Positions 43,952 to 53,200 of a stretch of DNA of 64,000 bases are shown one piece after another (within the stretch, counting starts at the first letter, position 1; the number at the start of each line of letters is the position of its first letter). Made by a program: the position numbers and the translations under genes. Source of the stretch: an uncultured Clostridia bacterium (GTDB taxonomy: Bacteria > Bacillota > Clostridia > Oscillospirales > Acutalibacteraceae); contig CALCYI010000027.1 of assembly GCA_937907605.1 (NCBI GenBank), forward strand, positions 1 through 64,000. The letters are read 5' to 3'. The notes under the pieces are model-generated. The model worked only from the letters and a program-made list of their open reading frames with translations. It had not been told where the DNA came from and made no database searches.

Positions 43952-45190
43952 ATGTCTGACCGCTTAGAGCCTCCTAAGAGGTATCCTAAAAGGGAAGAGC
44001 AGAAAAGCTCTGCTCCCTCAAAAAAGGAAAACAAAATAGTAAAGCCCGATAAAAAAGCTTTTGAAAGCTCGGGCATATTGACGCTCGGCGGGTTTGATAT
44101 TCCGTTTTTTGTAATCACGATGGCGCTTGTAATTATCGGGCTTATAATGCTTTTCTCCGCCTCATATCCGTCTGCGCTGCAAAAGTTCGGCGATTCGTAC
44201 CATTATTTCAGCCGTCAGCTTATTTTCTCGGTTGCGGGAATTGTGATAATGCTTGCGGTGTCAAAGCTTAATTACAGGCTCCTTAAGGTAGCCGTATATC
44301 CGCTGTTTGCGATAACGATACTGCTTCTTATAATCGTTTTGTTCTATCATACCGATTACAAGGAGTTTAAGCGCTGGATACCTCTTTTCGGGAGCATCAC
44401 TATCCAGCCCTCCGATATTGCTAAGTTTACTATCGTTATAGTTCTTGCCGATTATATTTCAAAGAACTATAAAAAAATGAAAAACCTTATTAACGGCATA
44501 GTTTACCCCGTGGGAATTCTCGCCGTTTTCTGCGGTCTGATATTCCTTGAGCACCATAACTCAGGCGTGATTCTCGTATTCTTAATCGGCGCGGTTATGA
44601 TGTTCTGCGGAGGGGCTAACTGGAAGCTTTTTGCGCTCGGCGCGGGGCTTGTTGCCGCGGTTGCAGTGTTTGTCGTAATGAACCCGGGCGTAATGATGGA
44701 CTATGCGGGCGAAAGAATTGTCGCCTGGCTTGATAAGGATTACGAACCGCTCGGCGCTCGCTGGCAGACTAATAATTCACTCTACGCAATCGGTTCAGGC
44801 GGCTTCTTCGGCGCAGGGCTCGGTAATTCAAAACAGAAATTCCTCTACGTATCGGAGCCCCAAAACGACTTTATCTTCTCGATTGTATGCGAGGAGCTCG
44901 GCTTTGTAGGCGCGGCTGTAATCATTCTTCTTTTTGCGCTGCTTTTTGTAAGAGGTCTCCAGATAGCGATGAAAACCAACGACCGCTTTGCAGCCCTTAC
45001 CGTAATCGGTATCGTGTCACAGGTCGCTATTCAGACGATATTTAATATTTTAGTTGTAACGGATTCTATCCCCAATACGGGTATATCCCTCCCGTTCTTC
45101 TCCTACGGCGGTACGTCGATACTGATGCTGCTGTTCGAAATGGGAGTGGTGCTTTCAATATCAAGAAAGGCTAATCAAAAGAAGGTATAG
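43952..45190 (+). CDS. ftsW: septal peptidoglycan glycosyltransferase FtsW
   Basis: 412 residues of the SEDS family: ten membrane segments, the periplasmic-loop region KRWIPLFGSITIQPSDIAKFTIV with the key Asp block, and PNTGISLPFFSYGGTS near the end. It has a charged 45-residue cytoplasmic N-terminus starting with a DRLEPPKRYPKR sequence; the LEPPK part (5-9) recurs in FtsQ. ATG after AGAGGTGT. It works with the upstream transpeptidase. Confidence 0.95.
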   Translation: MSDRLEPPKRYPKREEQKSSAPSKKENKIVKPDKKAFESSGILTLGGFDIPFFVITMALVIIGLIMLFSASYPSALQKFGDSYHYFSRQLIFSVAGIVIMLAVSKLNYRLLKVAVYPLFAITILLLIIVLFYHTDYKEFKRWIPLFGSITIQPSDIAKFTIVIVLADYISKNYKKMKNLINGIVYPVGILAVFCGLIFLEHHNSGVILVFLIGAVMMFCGGANWKLFALGAGLVAAVAVFVVMNPGVMMDYAGERIVAWLDKDYEPLGARWQTNNSLYAIGSGGFFGAGLGNSKQKFLYVSEPQNDFIFSIVCEELGFVGAAVIILLFALLFVRGLQIAMKTNDRFAALTVIGIVSQVAIQTIFNILVVTDSIPNTGISLPFFSYGGTSILMLLFEMGVVLSISRKANQKKV

Positions 45191-45192
45191 CT

Positions 45193-46326
45193 ATGAGATT
45201 TTTATTTGCAACGGGCGGTACCGCAGGTCATATAAACCCTGCGCTTGCAACCGCGTCATATTTAAGAGAGCAGTATCCTGAGTCTGAAATTCTTTTTATC
45301 GGAACTGCCGACCATATGGAAGCAAGGCTCGTACCTAACGCGGGCTTCGATTTCAAAACCGTTGAGATTAACGGCTTTAAGCGTTCCTTGTCACCTAAGG
45401 CTATTGTAGATAACGTAAAAACTGTATTCAGGCTTCTAAAATCACAGAGGGCGAGTAAGAGTATAATTAAAGCCTTTAACCCCGACGTAGTTATAGGCTT
45501 CGGCGGTTACGTTTCCGCCCCTGTGCTTAGCGAGGCTGCAAAGCTCGGCATACCCTGCTGTATTCATGAACAAAATGCGTTTCCGGGCATTACTAATAAA
45601 CAGCTTGCAAAGAAGGTCGACAGGGTAATGCTGACCGTTGAGGACGCTAAAAAATACCTTGAGCCGAAGAACGAGCCTGTTATTACAGGACTTCCCGTAA
45701 GGGGCGAGCTTTTAAGGAAAACTAAGGCAGAGGCGAGAGCTGAGCTCGGTATCCCCGATAATGCAAAGCTTGTGCTTTCCTTCGGCGGCTCTCTCGGCGC
45801 GGCTCCGCTCAACGACGCAATGTACGGTATTCTCCTTGAAAGCGCCGAAAAGGGAACGATTTACCATATCCATTCCGCAGGCACTAACGGTAACGACTAC
45901 ATAAAGAAGTTTGAAGCCGAAGGCTTTGAAGCTGTTAGCGACGGCGTGCTCAGAAAGGGCAGCGTAGAGGTAAGAAGTTATATAGATAATATGGACGTTT
46001 GTATGGCTGCGGCAGACCTTGTAATAGGCAGAGCAGGCGCTTCCTCACTTTCCGAAATCGAGACAATGGGCAAGGCGTCAATCCTTATCCCGTCGCCCTA
46101 CGTCGCCGAAAATCATCAGTACCATAACGCTATGGCGCTTGTAAACCGCAATGCCGCAAGAATTATTGAGGAAAAGGATTTAACCACCGAAAGCCTTAAG
46201 GCTCAGATTGACGGGCTTCTATCCTCTGAGGAAACCTTATTTGAAATTGAAAAGAATGCAAGGGATATGGCAATTATAGATTCACGTGAGAGAATTGCCG
46301 ACGTTATCTTATCACTTGTAAAGTAA
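45193..46326 (+). CDS. murG: UDP-GlcNAc:lipid I transferase MurG
   Basis: 377 residues. GGTAGHINPA (8-17) for lipid I, the GFGGYVSAPVL block, and the UDP-binding RAGASSLSEIETMGKASILIPSPYVAENHQ. Makes lipid II at the inner membrane face. Two bases after ftsW. Confidence 0.97.
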   Translation: MRFLFATGGTAGHINPALATASYLREQYPESEILFIGTADHMEARLVPNAGFDFKTVEINGFKRSLSPKAIVDNVKTVFRLLKSQRASKSIIKAFNPDVVIGFGGYVSAPVLSEAAKLGIPCCIHEQNAFPGITNKQLAKKVDRVMLTVEDAKKYLEPKNEPVITGLPVRGELLRKTKAEARAELGIPDNAKLVLSFGGSLGAAPLNDAMYGILLESAEKGTIYHIHSAGTNGNDYIKKFEAEGFEAVSDGVLRKGSVEVRSYIDNMDVCMAAADLVIGRAGASSLSEIETMGKASILIPSPYVAENHQYHNAMALVNRNAARIIEEKDLTTESLKAQIDGLLSSEETLFEIEKNARDMAIIDSRERIADVILSLVK

Positions 46327-46338
46327 ACTTAGAATAAC

Positions 46339-46383
46339 AAATCCACCCTCTCTTTCATATGATGGGTTAGAGAAGGTGGATTT
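46339..46383 (+). promoter_or_regulatory. hairpin burying the ribosome binding site of murA
   Basis: AAATCCACC (46339-46347) pairs perfectly with GGTGGATTT (46375-46383), the bases immediately before the murA ATG; four more pairs extend it inward. The Shine-Dalgarno AGAAGGTGG lies in the right arm. No T-tract follows. Confidence 0.6.
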
Positions 46384-47685
46384 ATGGAATATTTCGAGAT
46401 TATGGGAAATACGCGCCTTGGCGGAGAAATTGACGTTCACGGCGCAAAAAACAGCGTGCTGCCGCTTCTTGCGGGGTGCGTGCTCGTAAAGGGCGAATGT
46501 GTCTTACATAACTGTCCGAGGCTCTCGGACGTAGACTTTACAATTAAAATACTCCGACACCTCGGCGCAGAGGTTAAGCGCGAGGGGAGTACTATTTGCG
46601 TTAACACCGCTACACTAAATAGGTATGATATTCCCGAGGCGCTTATGCGTGAAATGCGCTCGTCGATTATTTTTTTAGGCGCGCTTTCGGGACGGCTGAA
46701 AAAGGCAAAGCTCTTTTTACCCGGAGGCTGTGAAATCGGGCTGAGACCTATTGATTTGCATATTAAGGCGCTCGGCGAGCTCGGATACGGTATCTGCTTT
46801 GACGGGCGTGATATTAAAAGCGAGTTTATTAGTAAAAAATCCGATAATATTGCCCTTGCTTTTCCGAGCGTCGGCGCTACTGAAAACCTTATTCTTTCCT
46901 CCGTTTTGCTTGAGGGTAATACGAGGATTATCAATGCCGCGCGCGAGCCTGAAATAGTTGATTTGTGCGATTTCCTTGTTAGCGCAGGAGCTAAGATTTC
47001 AGGAGCTGGGAATACAGTTATAGAGATTGAGGGCGCTCGGGAGCTACATTCCGTTGAGCATACCGTAATACCTGATAGGATACTTGCTTCAACCCTTATG
47101 TCCGCCTCTGCAATTACCTCGGGCGAAATAAGGCTTAATAAGGTAAGACTATCGCATTTGCTTCCCGTTTTTCCCGTTTTTGAGGAAGCGGGGTGCAGGC
47201 TGTACGCCGATAAGGCTTCGCTTACAATTAAACCGCCGAAAAGGCTCAGGCGTGTACGCCTTATAGAAACGCGACCTTATCCGGGCTTTCCAACCGATTC
47301 ACAGGCGACTGCCTGCGCTATGCTGAGCGTAGCTGGAGGAACCTCGCTTATTCACGAAACTATTTTTGAAAACAGACAAAAGCATGTGAGGGAGCTAAAC
47401 CGCTTTGGTGCGGATATCGCCGTTCATGATAACTACGCCGTAATTAACGGAGTTAAAAGCCTTCACGGCGCGTCAGCCTCGTGTACGGATTTGCGCGGAG
47501 GTGCCGCGGTCGTACTTGCCGCTCTTAAGGCGGAGGGAAAATCAAGTATATACAGTATTAATCATATTGACAGGGGCTATGAATGCTTCGAAAACCAGCT
47601 CAGTATTTTAGGTGCTGACGTTAAGAGGATTAATAATGAAAAAGAATCAGAAAAGCAAACAAAACCAGAAAACCAACGCTTCTGA
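46384..47685 (+). CDS. murA: UDP-GlcNAc 1-carboxyvinyltransferase MurA
   Basis: 433 residues of the EPSP-synthase fold. Substrate Lys in GAKNSVLPLLAGC (about 20-32), the catalytic Cys in PGGCEIGLRPIDLH (about 116-129), and PFGPTD-type YPGFPTDSQA near 298. The active Cys predicts fosfomycin sensitivity. The C-terminal 20 or so residues are charged and overlap ftsQ by 50 bases. First step of wall precursor synthesis, placed between murG and ftsQ. Confidence 0.94.
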   Translation: MEYFEIMGNTRLGGEIDVHGAKNSVLPLLAGCVLVKGECVLHNCPRLSDVDFTIKILRHLGAEVKREGSTICVNTATLNRYDIPEALMREMRSSIIFLGALSGRLKKAKLFLPGGCEIGLRPIDLHIKALGELGYGICFDGRDIKSEFISKKSDNIALAFPSVGATENLILSSVLLEGNTRIINAAREPEIVDLCDFLVSAGAKISGAGNTVIEIEGARELHSVEHTVIPDRILASTLMSASAITSGEIRLNKVRLSHLLPVFPVFEEAGCRLYADKASLTIKPPKRLRRVRLIETRPYPGFPTDSQATACAMLSVAGGTSLIHETIFENRQKHVRELNRFGADIAVHDNYAVINGVKSLHGASASCTDLRGGAAVVLAALKAEGKSSIYSINHIDRGYECFENQLSILGADVKRINNEKESEKQTKPENQRF

Positions 47686-48607
47686 AAGGACGGGGAACAG
47701 CTACGGTCTTGAGCCTCCGAAGCTTTACCGTAAGAATTACGAGCATTCCTTTGCAAAGGGAGAGGCAAATATTGACCTTGAGCCGCCTAAGAGGAGGAAT
47801 ACTCCCAGGCAGGACGACGAAAGTCTTACCCCGGCGCAGAGGCGAAAGCTCCAGAATAAGAAGCGCAAGATGTCAAAGCTTAAGAGAAAGATTATTCTTT
47901 ATACTGCTTTGTCGCTTGTTATTATCGCTATTTTTGTTGTGCTCAGTCTTACCGTGCTTTTTAAGATTAATACTATTACAATCAAGGGTAACGAGGTTTA
48001 CGATAAGAAGCAGATTCTTGCCGTTTTGCCGATACAAAAGGAGGATAATCTTATCCTTATTGATAAGGAAGGCGCAGCAAATAAGGTTAAAGAAAACCTG
48101 CCGTATATATACGAGGTGGAGATTAACCGTAAGCTGCCTTCAACCGTGGTTGTAACGGTTAAGGAAACGCCAAGGGTTTACTATATTAAGAACGCAGATA
48201 AGAAAACCTACACCTTCCTTGACGATAACTTCAAGGTGCTTGAAAACAAGGCGGGCTCTGCGTTTGAGGGTGCTATTGAGATTAAAAATGCGGAGATTGA
48301 AAGCGCGGTTATAGGTCAGGAGGTCGTACTTAAAAACAAGAAAACCGAGGAAAACATAAAGCTTCTTGCAAACGAGGTAAACAAGCTTAATCTTGAAAAG
48401 ATTACCGCCATATATTCCAAGGATATTAATAATAACTATATGGTATATGACTCCCGTCTTACCTTTAAGCTCGGCAATATCGATAATCTTGATAATAAGA
48501 TTTACTCAGCGCTTAGCGCAGTAGAAAAGCTTAATGAGACAAATCCTAACGCAAAAGGCACAATTACGGCAACAGGCGACAAGCAAATATACTTTACAGC
48601 AGAATAA
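47636..48607 (+). CDS. ftsQ: FtsQ/DivIB-family division protein
   Basis: 323 residues from ATG 47636 after AAGAGGA. A long basic cytoplasmic N-terminus (1-85) with two LEPPK motifs (25-29, 48-52), a membrane segment (about 88-110) and a POTRA domain (about 112-185: INTITIKGNEVYDKKQIL...LPSTVVVTVKETP), followed by the beta domain. It bridges FtsL/DivIC and the synthase. The N-terminus overlaps murA in another frame. Confidence 0.9.
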   Translation: MKKNQKSKQNQKTNASERTGNSYGLEPPKLYRKNYEHSFAKGEANIDLEPPKRRNTPRQDDESLTPAQRRKLQNKKRKMSKLKRKIILYTALSLVIIAIFVVLSLTVLFKINTITIKGNEVYDKKQILAVLPIQKEDNLILIDKEGAANKVKENLPYIYEVEINRKLPSTVVVTVKETPRVYYIKNADKKTYTFLDDNFKVLENKAGSAFEGAIEIKNAEIESAVIGQEVVLKNKKTEENIKLLANEVNKLNLEKITAIYSKDINNNYMVYDSRLTFKLGNIDNLDNKIYSALSAVEKLNETNPNAKGTITATGDKQIYFTAE

Positions 48608-48730
48608 TTCCGAATTATCTGTAAAGGTGTTAACTTTACGAAAATTTAACCTTGTTAATTATTACTAAATCTTAATTTGTATTTTCTCTAAAGATTGTAA
48701 AAATAATGAAGAATAATTTTTTAAAAAGTA

Positions 48731-48759
48731 TTGCAATTCGGTTACAAAACTGTTACAAT
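48731..48759 (+). promoter_or_regulatory. promoter of ftsZ
   Basis: TTGCAA (48731-48736), 17 bases, TACAAT (48754-48759), about 60 bases before the ATG. The WalR-like box covers its spacer and part of the -10. Confidence 0.65.
48741..48757 (-). promoter_or_regulatory. WalR-box-like direct repeat at the ftsZ promoter
   Basis: On the minus strand TGTAAC-AGTTT-TGTAAC, exact fit to TGTWAH-N5-TGTWAH. Because it overlaps the -10, binding would be expected to repress. WalR (YycF) is known to bind the B. subtilis ftsAZ promoter region. Confidence 0.6.
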
Positions 48760-48816
48760 GCTCTTTGTAGAGGTGAGAACACCGAACACGAATATTAAAA
48801 CAAGGAGAATCAAGTA

Positions 48817-49932
48817 ATGGGAAGATACGAAATTGATTTAGACGACAACAAAGTAGTACAGATTAAAGTTGTAGGCGTCGGCGGAGGCGGCGGAAACGCC
48901 ATTAACCGTATGGTTAGAGCTAACATTAAGGACGTAGAATTTGTAGCTATTAACTCCGATAAGCCTGCTCTCAATAAATCAGCAGCAACTCAGAAAATCC
49001 TCATCGGCGAAAAGGCGACTAAGGGTCGCGGCGCAGGCGCAAGACCCGAGGTTGGTATGAAGGCAGCCGAGGAATCACGCGAGGCTATTACCGACGTGCT
49101 TCAGGGCTCTGAGATGGTATTCATCACCGCTGGTATGGGCGGCGGAACAGGTACGGGCGCAGCTCCCATCGTTGCTAAGATCGCTAAGGATTTAGGTATC
49201 CTTACCGTAGGTGTTGTTACTACTCCTTTCGGTTTCGAGGGCAAACGCCGTATGGAAATTGCCAAGGAGGGCATTAACGAGCTTGCTCAGTACGTTGACT
49301 CCATTATGGTAATTCCTAACGAGAACCTTAAGCTTGTTTCTAAGGAAAAGATTACTCTTCTCAATGCTTTTGAAATCGCTAACGACGTACTCCGTCAGGG
49401 CGTTCAGTCAATATCCGATCTTGTTAATGCAACAGGTCTTGTAAACTCAGACTTTGCCGACGTAACAGAGATTATGAAGGATGCCGGCTATGCTCATATG
49501 GGCGTTGGTCGTGCTAAGGGCAAGGATAAGGCAGAGGTTGCCGCTGCTCAGGCTATTTCATCCCCGCTTCTTCAGACCTCTATTAACGGCGCTCGCGGCG
49601 TTCTTCTTAACATCACCGCATCCAACGACATCGGTCTTGAAGAAATCGACGCAGCTTCCAACGTAGTTATGGAAGCAGTACATCCTGACTGCGAAATCAT
49701 CTGGGGTGCAAACTTCGACGATGAGCTTGAGGATGAAATGATTATTACGGTTATCGCAACCCGTTTCGGTGAGGACGGACCTAAGGAAATGAAGTCAATG
49801 ACTGCTAATAAGCCGATTTCAGCTCCTACTCCGGCTCCTGCAGCTGCTCCCGAAGCTCCTGCAACACAGCCCGCGTTTACTCCTCAGGACGATAAGGATT
49901 TTGACGATATCGTAAGCTTCTTCAGAAGATAA
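48817..49932 (+). CDS. ftsZ: cell division protein FtsZ
   Basis: 371 residues. GTP-binding GVGGGGGNAINRM (about 19-31), tubulin signature GGGTGTGAAP (about 108-117), T7 region, a Pro/Ala linker and the conserved C-terminal peptide DFDDIVSFFRR. Forms the division ring. ATG after ACAAGGAGA. It has its own promoter; no ftsA is present upstream. Confidence 0.98.
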   Translation: MGRYEIDLDDNKVVQIKVVGVGGGGGNAINRMVRANIKDVEFVAINSDKPALNKSAATQKILIGEKATKGRGAGARPEVGMKAAEESREAITDVLQGSEMVFITAGMGGGTGTGAAPIVAKIAKDLGILTVGVVTTPFGFEGKRRMEIAKEGINELAQYVDSIMVIPNENLKLVSKEKITLLNAFEIANDVLRQGVQSISDLVNATGLVNSDFADVTEIMKDAGYAHMGVGRAKGKDKAEVAAAQAISSPLLQTSINGARGVLLNITASNDIGLEEIDAASNVVMEAVHPDCEIIWGANFDDELEDEMIITVIATRFGEDGPKEMKSMTANKPISAPTPAPAAAPEAPATQPAFTPQDDKDFDDIVSFFRR

Positions 49933-49953
49933 TAATTACATATAGTAATAGCA

Positions 49954-49983
49954 AAGGGCGGTTTATCCGCCCTTATTCATTTT
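49954..49983 (+). terminator. ftsZ terminator
   Basis: AAGGGCGG-ttta-CCGCCCTT core (one extra T) followed by ATTCATTTTG. Confidence 0.75.
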
Positions 49984-50051
49984 GTCAAAAGCTTGTCAAT
50001 CAGCGCTTTGTAAAGTCTTGAAAATCGGACTGCAAGTAATATGCCTTTACA

Positions 50052-50124
50052 TTTTCCACTTTTTCAACCGACTTTTCCACTTTTTTGCTTTGAGTTTTCC
50101 GCTTTTTTAACTTAGTTTTCCACA
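50052..50124 (+). repeat. four DnaA-box-like 9-mers at 21-22-bp spacing
   Basis: TTTTCCACT at 50052, TTTTCCACT at 50073, TTTTCCGCT at 50095 and TTTTCCACA at 50116. The last matches a common Firmicutes DnaA-box variant; the others differ by one or two bases. Spacing of two helical turns puts all on one DNA face. The opposite strand reads AAAGTGGAAAA, which also resembles the MraZ boxes at 36898-36957. Confidence 0.55.
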
Positions 50125-50176
50125 CCGTTGATTTTTTAAATTATATGTAAAGATTAAAAACTTAACATAAAATTAT

Positions 50177-50214
50177 GGCTCTCCTTACTGATTTTGTAAG
50201 GAGAGCCTTTGTAT
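50177..50214. terminator. terminator of the alpha-mannosidase gene (bidirectional)
   Basis: 12-bp perfect stem GGCTCTCCTTAC / GTAAGGAGAGCC with T-rich flanks. Confidence 0.8.
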
Positions 50215-50226
50215 TATTATTCAGTT

Positions 50227-53200
50227 TTACCATTCACTCTTAGTATAACTTCTTATGATGTTTGTAATAAGGTTATCGCGCTTTAAGCCCTTGCCCTTAC
50301 CGCCTTTAATCTGGTCCTGTATCTTACCGGCGCGGATTGTGACGAAATCAGCCTTGTCAATAAGCTTTTCAATCGGAGGTGCTTCGCCGAATTTGTAGCT
50401 TTCATCAGCACTGTCCGTCACAGCGCTTGCAAGATAGGTGTTCGAAAAGCGCTTAACTGCGGTCATCGCGAGTATAGCGACTTTGCTGTTTTCGGGTAAG
50501 GTGAGAGTCTTGCAGTTCCTTATATCAAGCTCATATATGTATATGTAACCCTTCTGCGCCGCGAGGTTGCCCTCGGGGTGATGAAGGTGAGTCAGCTCAA
50601 GCGCTATGTTAACGTCCTTGACCTTAGCGCTCTGCGAGAGTCCTACCATATCCCATATGAACAGCTTTTCCCTGAGCGAATGAACGCTCAGCTTGCGTTC
50701 CTTATTATCCGTTCTAACTGTTATCTCCTCGTCGTCAAGCACGGAGGCGGCAAGGATATAAAGCTTTGTCATACCCTTGGGTAGAGCAAGCTCCTGACCG
50801 CGCGGAATAAGAATATTCTTATCCATACTCGCTTTCGGCATCTTGAAGGTTATACCGTGCACCGTAAGCGACTCGGGAATAAGCTCGTCGGGGAGGGAAC
50901 AGCCGCTGCCCTGAAGAATACAGTTTACCTTGTAATCGTCGGAGGTTATACCTGACGCATTATACTCTAAATCAAGCTTTTTAAAGCTTTCCCTTGCCTT
51001 TTTCTTTTCGGTATTAAGCTTTACCCTGAAGCTTTTAATCCTGTACGGCTTGAGGTCGAAGATAAGCTTGCCGTCCTTGATTTTAGCCTCGCGCCTGTAT
51101 TCCTCGGACGCGTAGATTTCCTCAGCGCTGACAATATCTTCAAAGAAGGAGACCTCGATGTTATTAGTTACCTTGCCGAGTCCCTCGTTAAATCTTATTA
51201 TGATTTCGTCTCCGTCCTCGGATTTCTTAACAGCCCTGACAATAACGTTGGAGCGGTTGACCTTAAGCAGTGAAAAGCTGTCGCCGAGCGTTCCCTCGCG
51301 TCTTGACGAGGTCTGGAAGGCGGTCATCTTTTTTGTAAAGCACTCCGCGCCGAACTGCGTTGAAGCGCCGATATCTCCTTTGTGAGAATGAAGCGCAAAG
51401 GAGAAAATATTTCTGCCTATATCCTGTAAATCCTGTCGTGCGTCCTTAGTGAATGCGCCTGCGGGCGTGTGAATACAGGTGAGACGGAGCATATTATCGC
51501 CGGGCTTGTCCCAGCCGTATTTACAATCCGAGAATATGCTTACCCCATTGCTGCCGCTCTCGTCTGTAATATCCGCCCATTTCTGCGCGGGTACTTCGTA
51601 CAGATTCTTTTTGTTATTTGTACGCTTAATGCAGCCGAGCCCGAGGTCGTAGGTCGCAATGTTATTTGAGCAGGTGAGGGGGAACTGCGCCTTGAGCAGC
51701 GAGCGCCTTTCCTGCCAGTCAATGAAATTGTCAACTCTTATTGTATCGCCGTCGCTCTCAAGCGAGACGGTCTGTTCGATTTTAGAGCTTTGGAGCTGTC
51801 TCGTTACCTTAATCGCAATCCTTGAAGCGCCGTTTTCGGTAATCTCAAAGCTCGGCGTGTTAGCGTATGCGTAAGGCTCTGAGTCAATGTCCTCCTTGCG
51901 CATTTCCCAGCTCGGATAATTAAGCTCGCCCATATTGTGCAAAAGCGCAAGCTTTATGGGAGCCGAGAGAAGCTGAGTACTAAGCTTCTTATCAACGATT
52001 GACGCGATGTCTCCGTTTTTATTGAATACTACTCTGTATCTGCTGTTTTCGAGAGTGTGCTCGGTAACGGCTAAATTGCTTTTCTTTGAATACGGAGCGT
52101 CGCTCGCCTGAACGTCGTAGACCTTGTAGCCCACGCTTTCAACCGTCGCGGTAAATACGATGTCAAACTCCTTGCCGTTCTTCTTTATTACCTGCGAAGG
52201 AACCTCGCGCCCTCTTTTGTCGAGTACCTTGACGTACTGCGCGTTGTGAACGAGCTTTATGTGCGCCTCAACGCAGCCCTTGCGCTTTGCCGCAACGGGA
52301 TTATTTACTATAACCGCACATTCCTTGCACCACGAGGTGTCAAGCTCGTTTGAGATTGCTCCTGTAGCCGCCTCGTATTCGCCTCTGAACTGAAGCTGGG
52401 ACACGTAGTAATCATTCCAGCTATCGTTATATACGAGCATAGTTGAGGTGCCGGTTATATCGTCGTGGAACTGGTGCTGAATAACCTTCTTCCACGCTGA
52501 ATCAATAACATTCTTCGGGTATTTGAACGAGGTAAGAAGGCTCGCCGTAACGCACGCCTTTTCACAGCAATCCGCAAGTACCTCGCACTGTGCGTTAAGC
52601 CTTTTGCTCATAGCTCTTGAGGTGTACGCGCCCGCTCCGTGTGAGCGCATAAGGAACTCGTTATTCCAGAGCGGTAGCGTAACTCTTTCCTTTTTTGCAA
52701 GCACGTCAAGCTCGTTAAAGAGCTGGTCGCTCGTAGCGGGAATAACCTTTGTGTTGGCGTCCTTTTCGTTTTTGGATATACTTTCGCCTATCGCCTCAAC
52801 GCTTTCCTTTTTAGGTGCGCCGCCCCAGTCGCCCGTACCGTAAAAGCACAGCGTCCACGGGAGATTGTAGTTAATTCCGTTATATGCAAGCTTGTCTATT
52901 ACCTGAACGTTGCCGCGTACTGTACCGTCAAAATTATTGCGGTAGGAGAGGGGATTAAGCTCCGCGTAGATTCTTGAGCCGTCAACGCCCTGCCAAAGAC
53001 CTAAATTATACGGTCTTTCGTATGCAGCGCCCCAGCTAAGCTTCTGGGTAGTAAAGCCCTTTAGATGAGCGTGCCTTGCTATTGAGGGAAGAGCATAGCC
53101 AAAGCCGAAGCAGTCGGGAAGGAAAATATCCCTCGTAACCTGTCCGAGCTTATTCTTAAAATAGCGGTTTCCGTAAAGGAAATTACGCAGTATAGCCTCG

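Larger units (their letters stand above)
49933..50226. other. convergent gap with phased repeat array and AT-rich block
   Basis: No gene is seen. It contains two terminators (49954-49983 and 50177-50214) with the 21-22-bp-phased array (50052-50124) and a very AT-rich block (about 50128-50172) between them. Confidence 0.6.

Noticed and set aside
50052..50172. Chromosomal origin oriC
   Set aside because: No dnaA or dnaN nearby and only one box matches well; reported only as a DnaA-like array.
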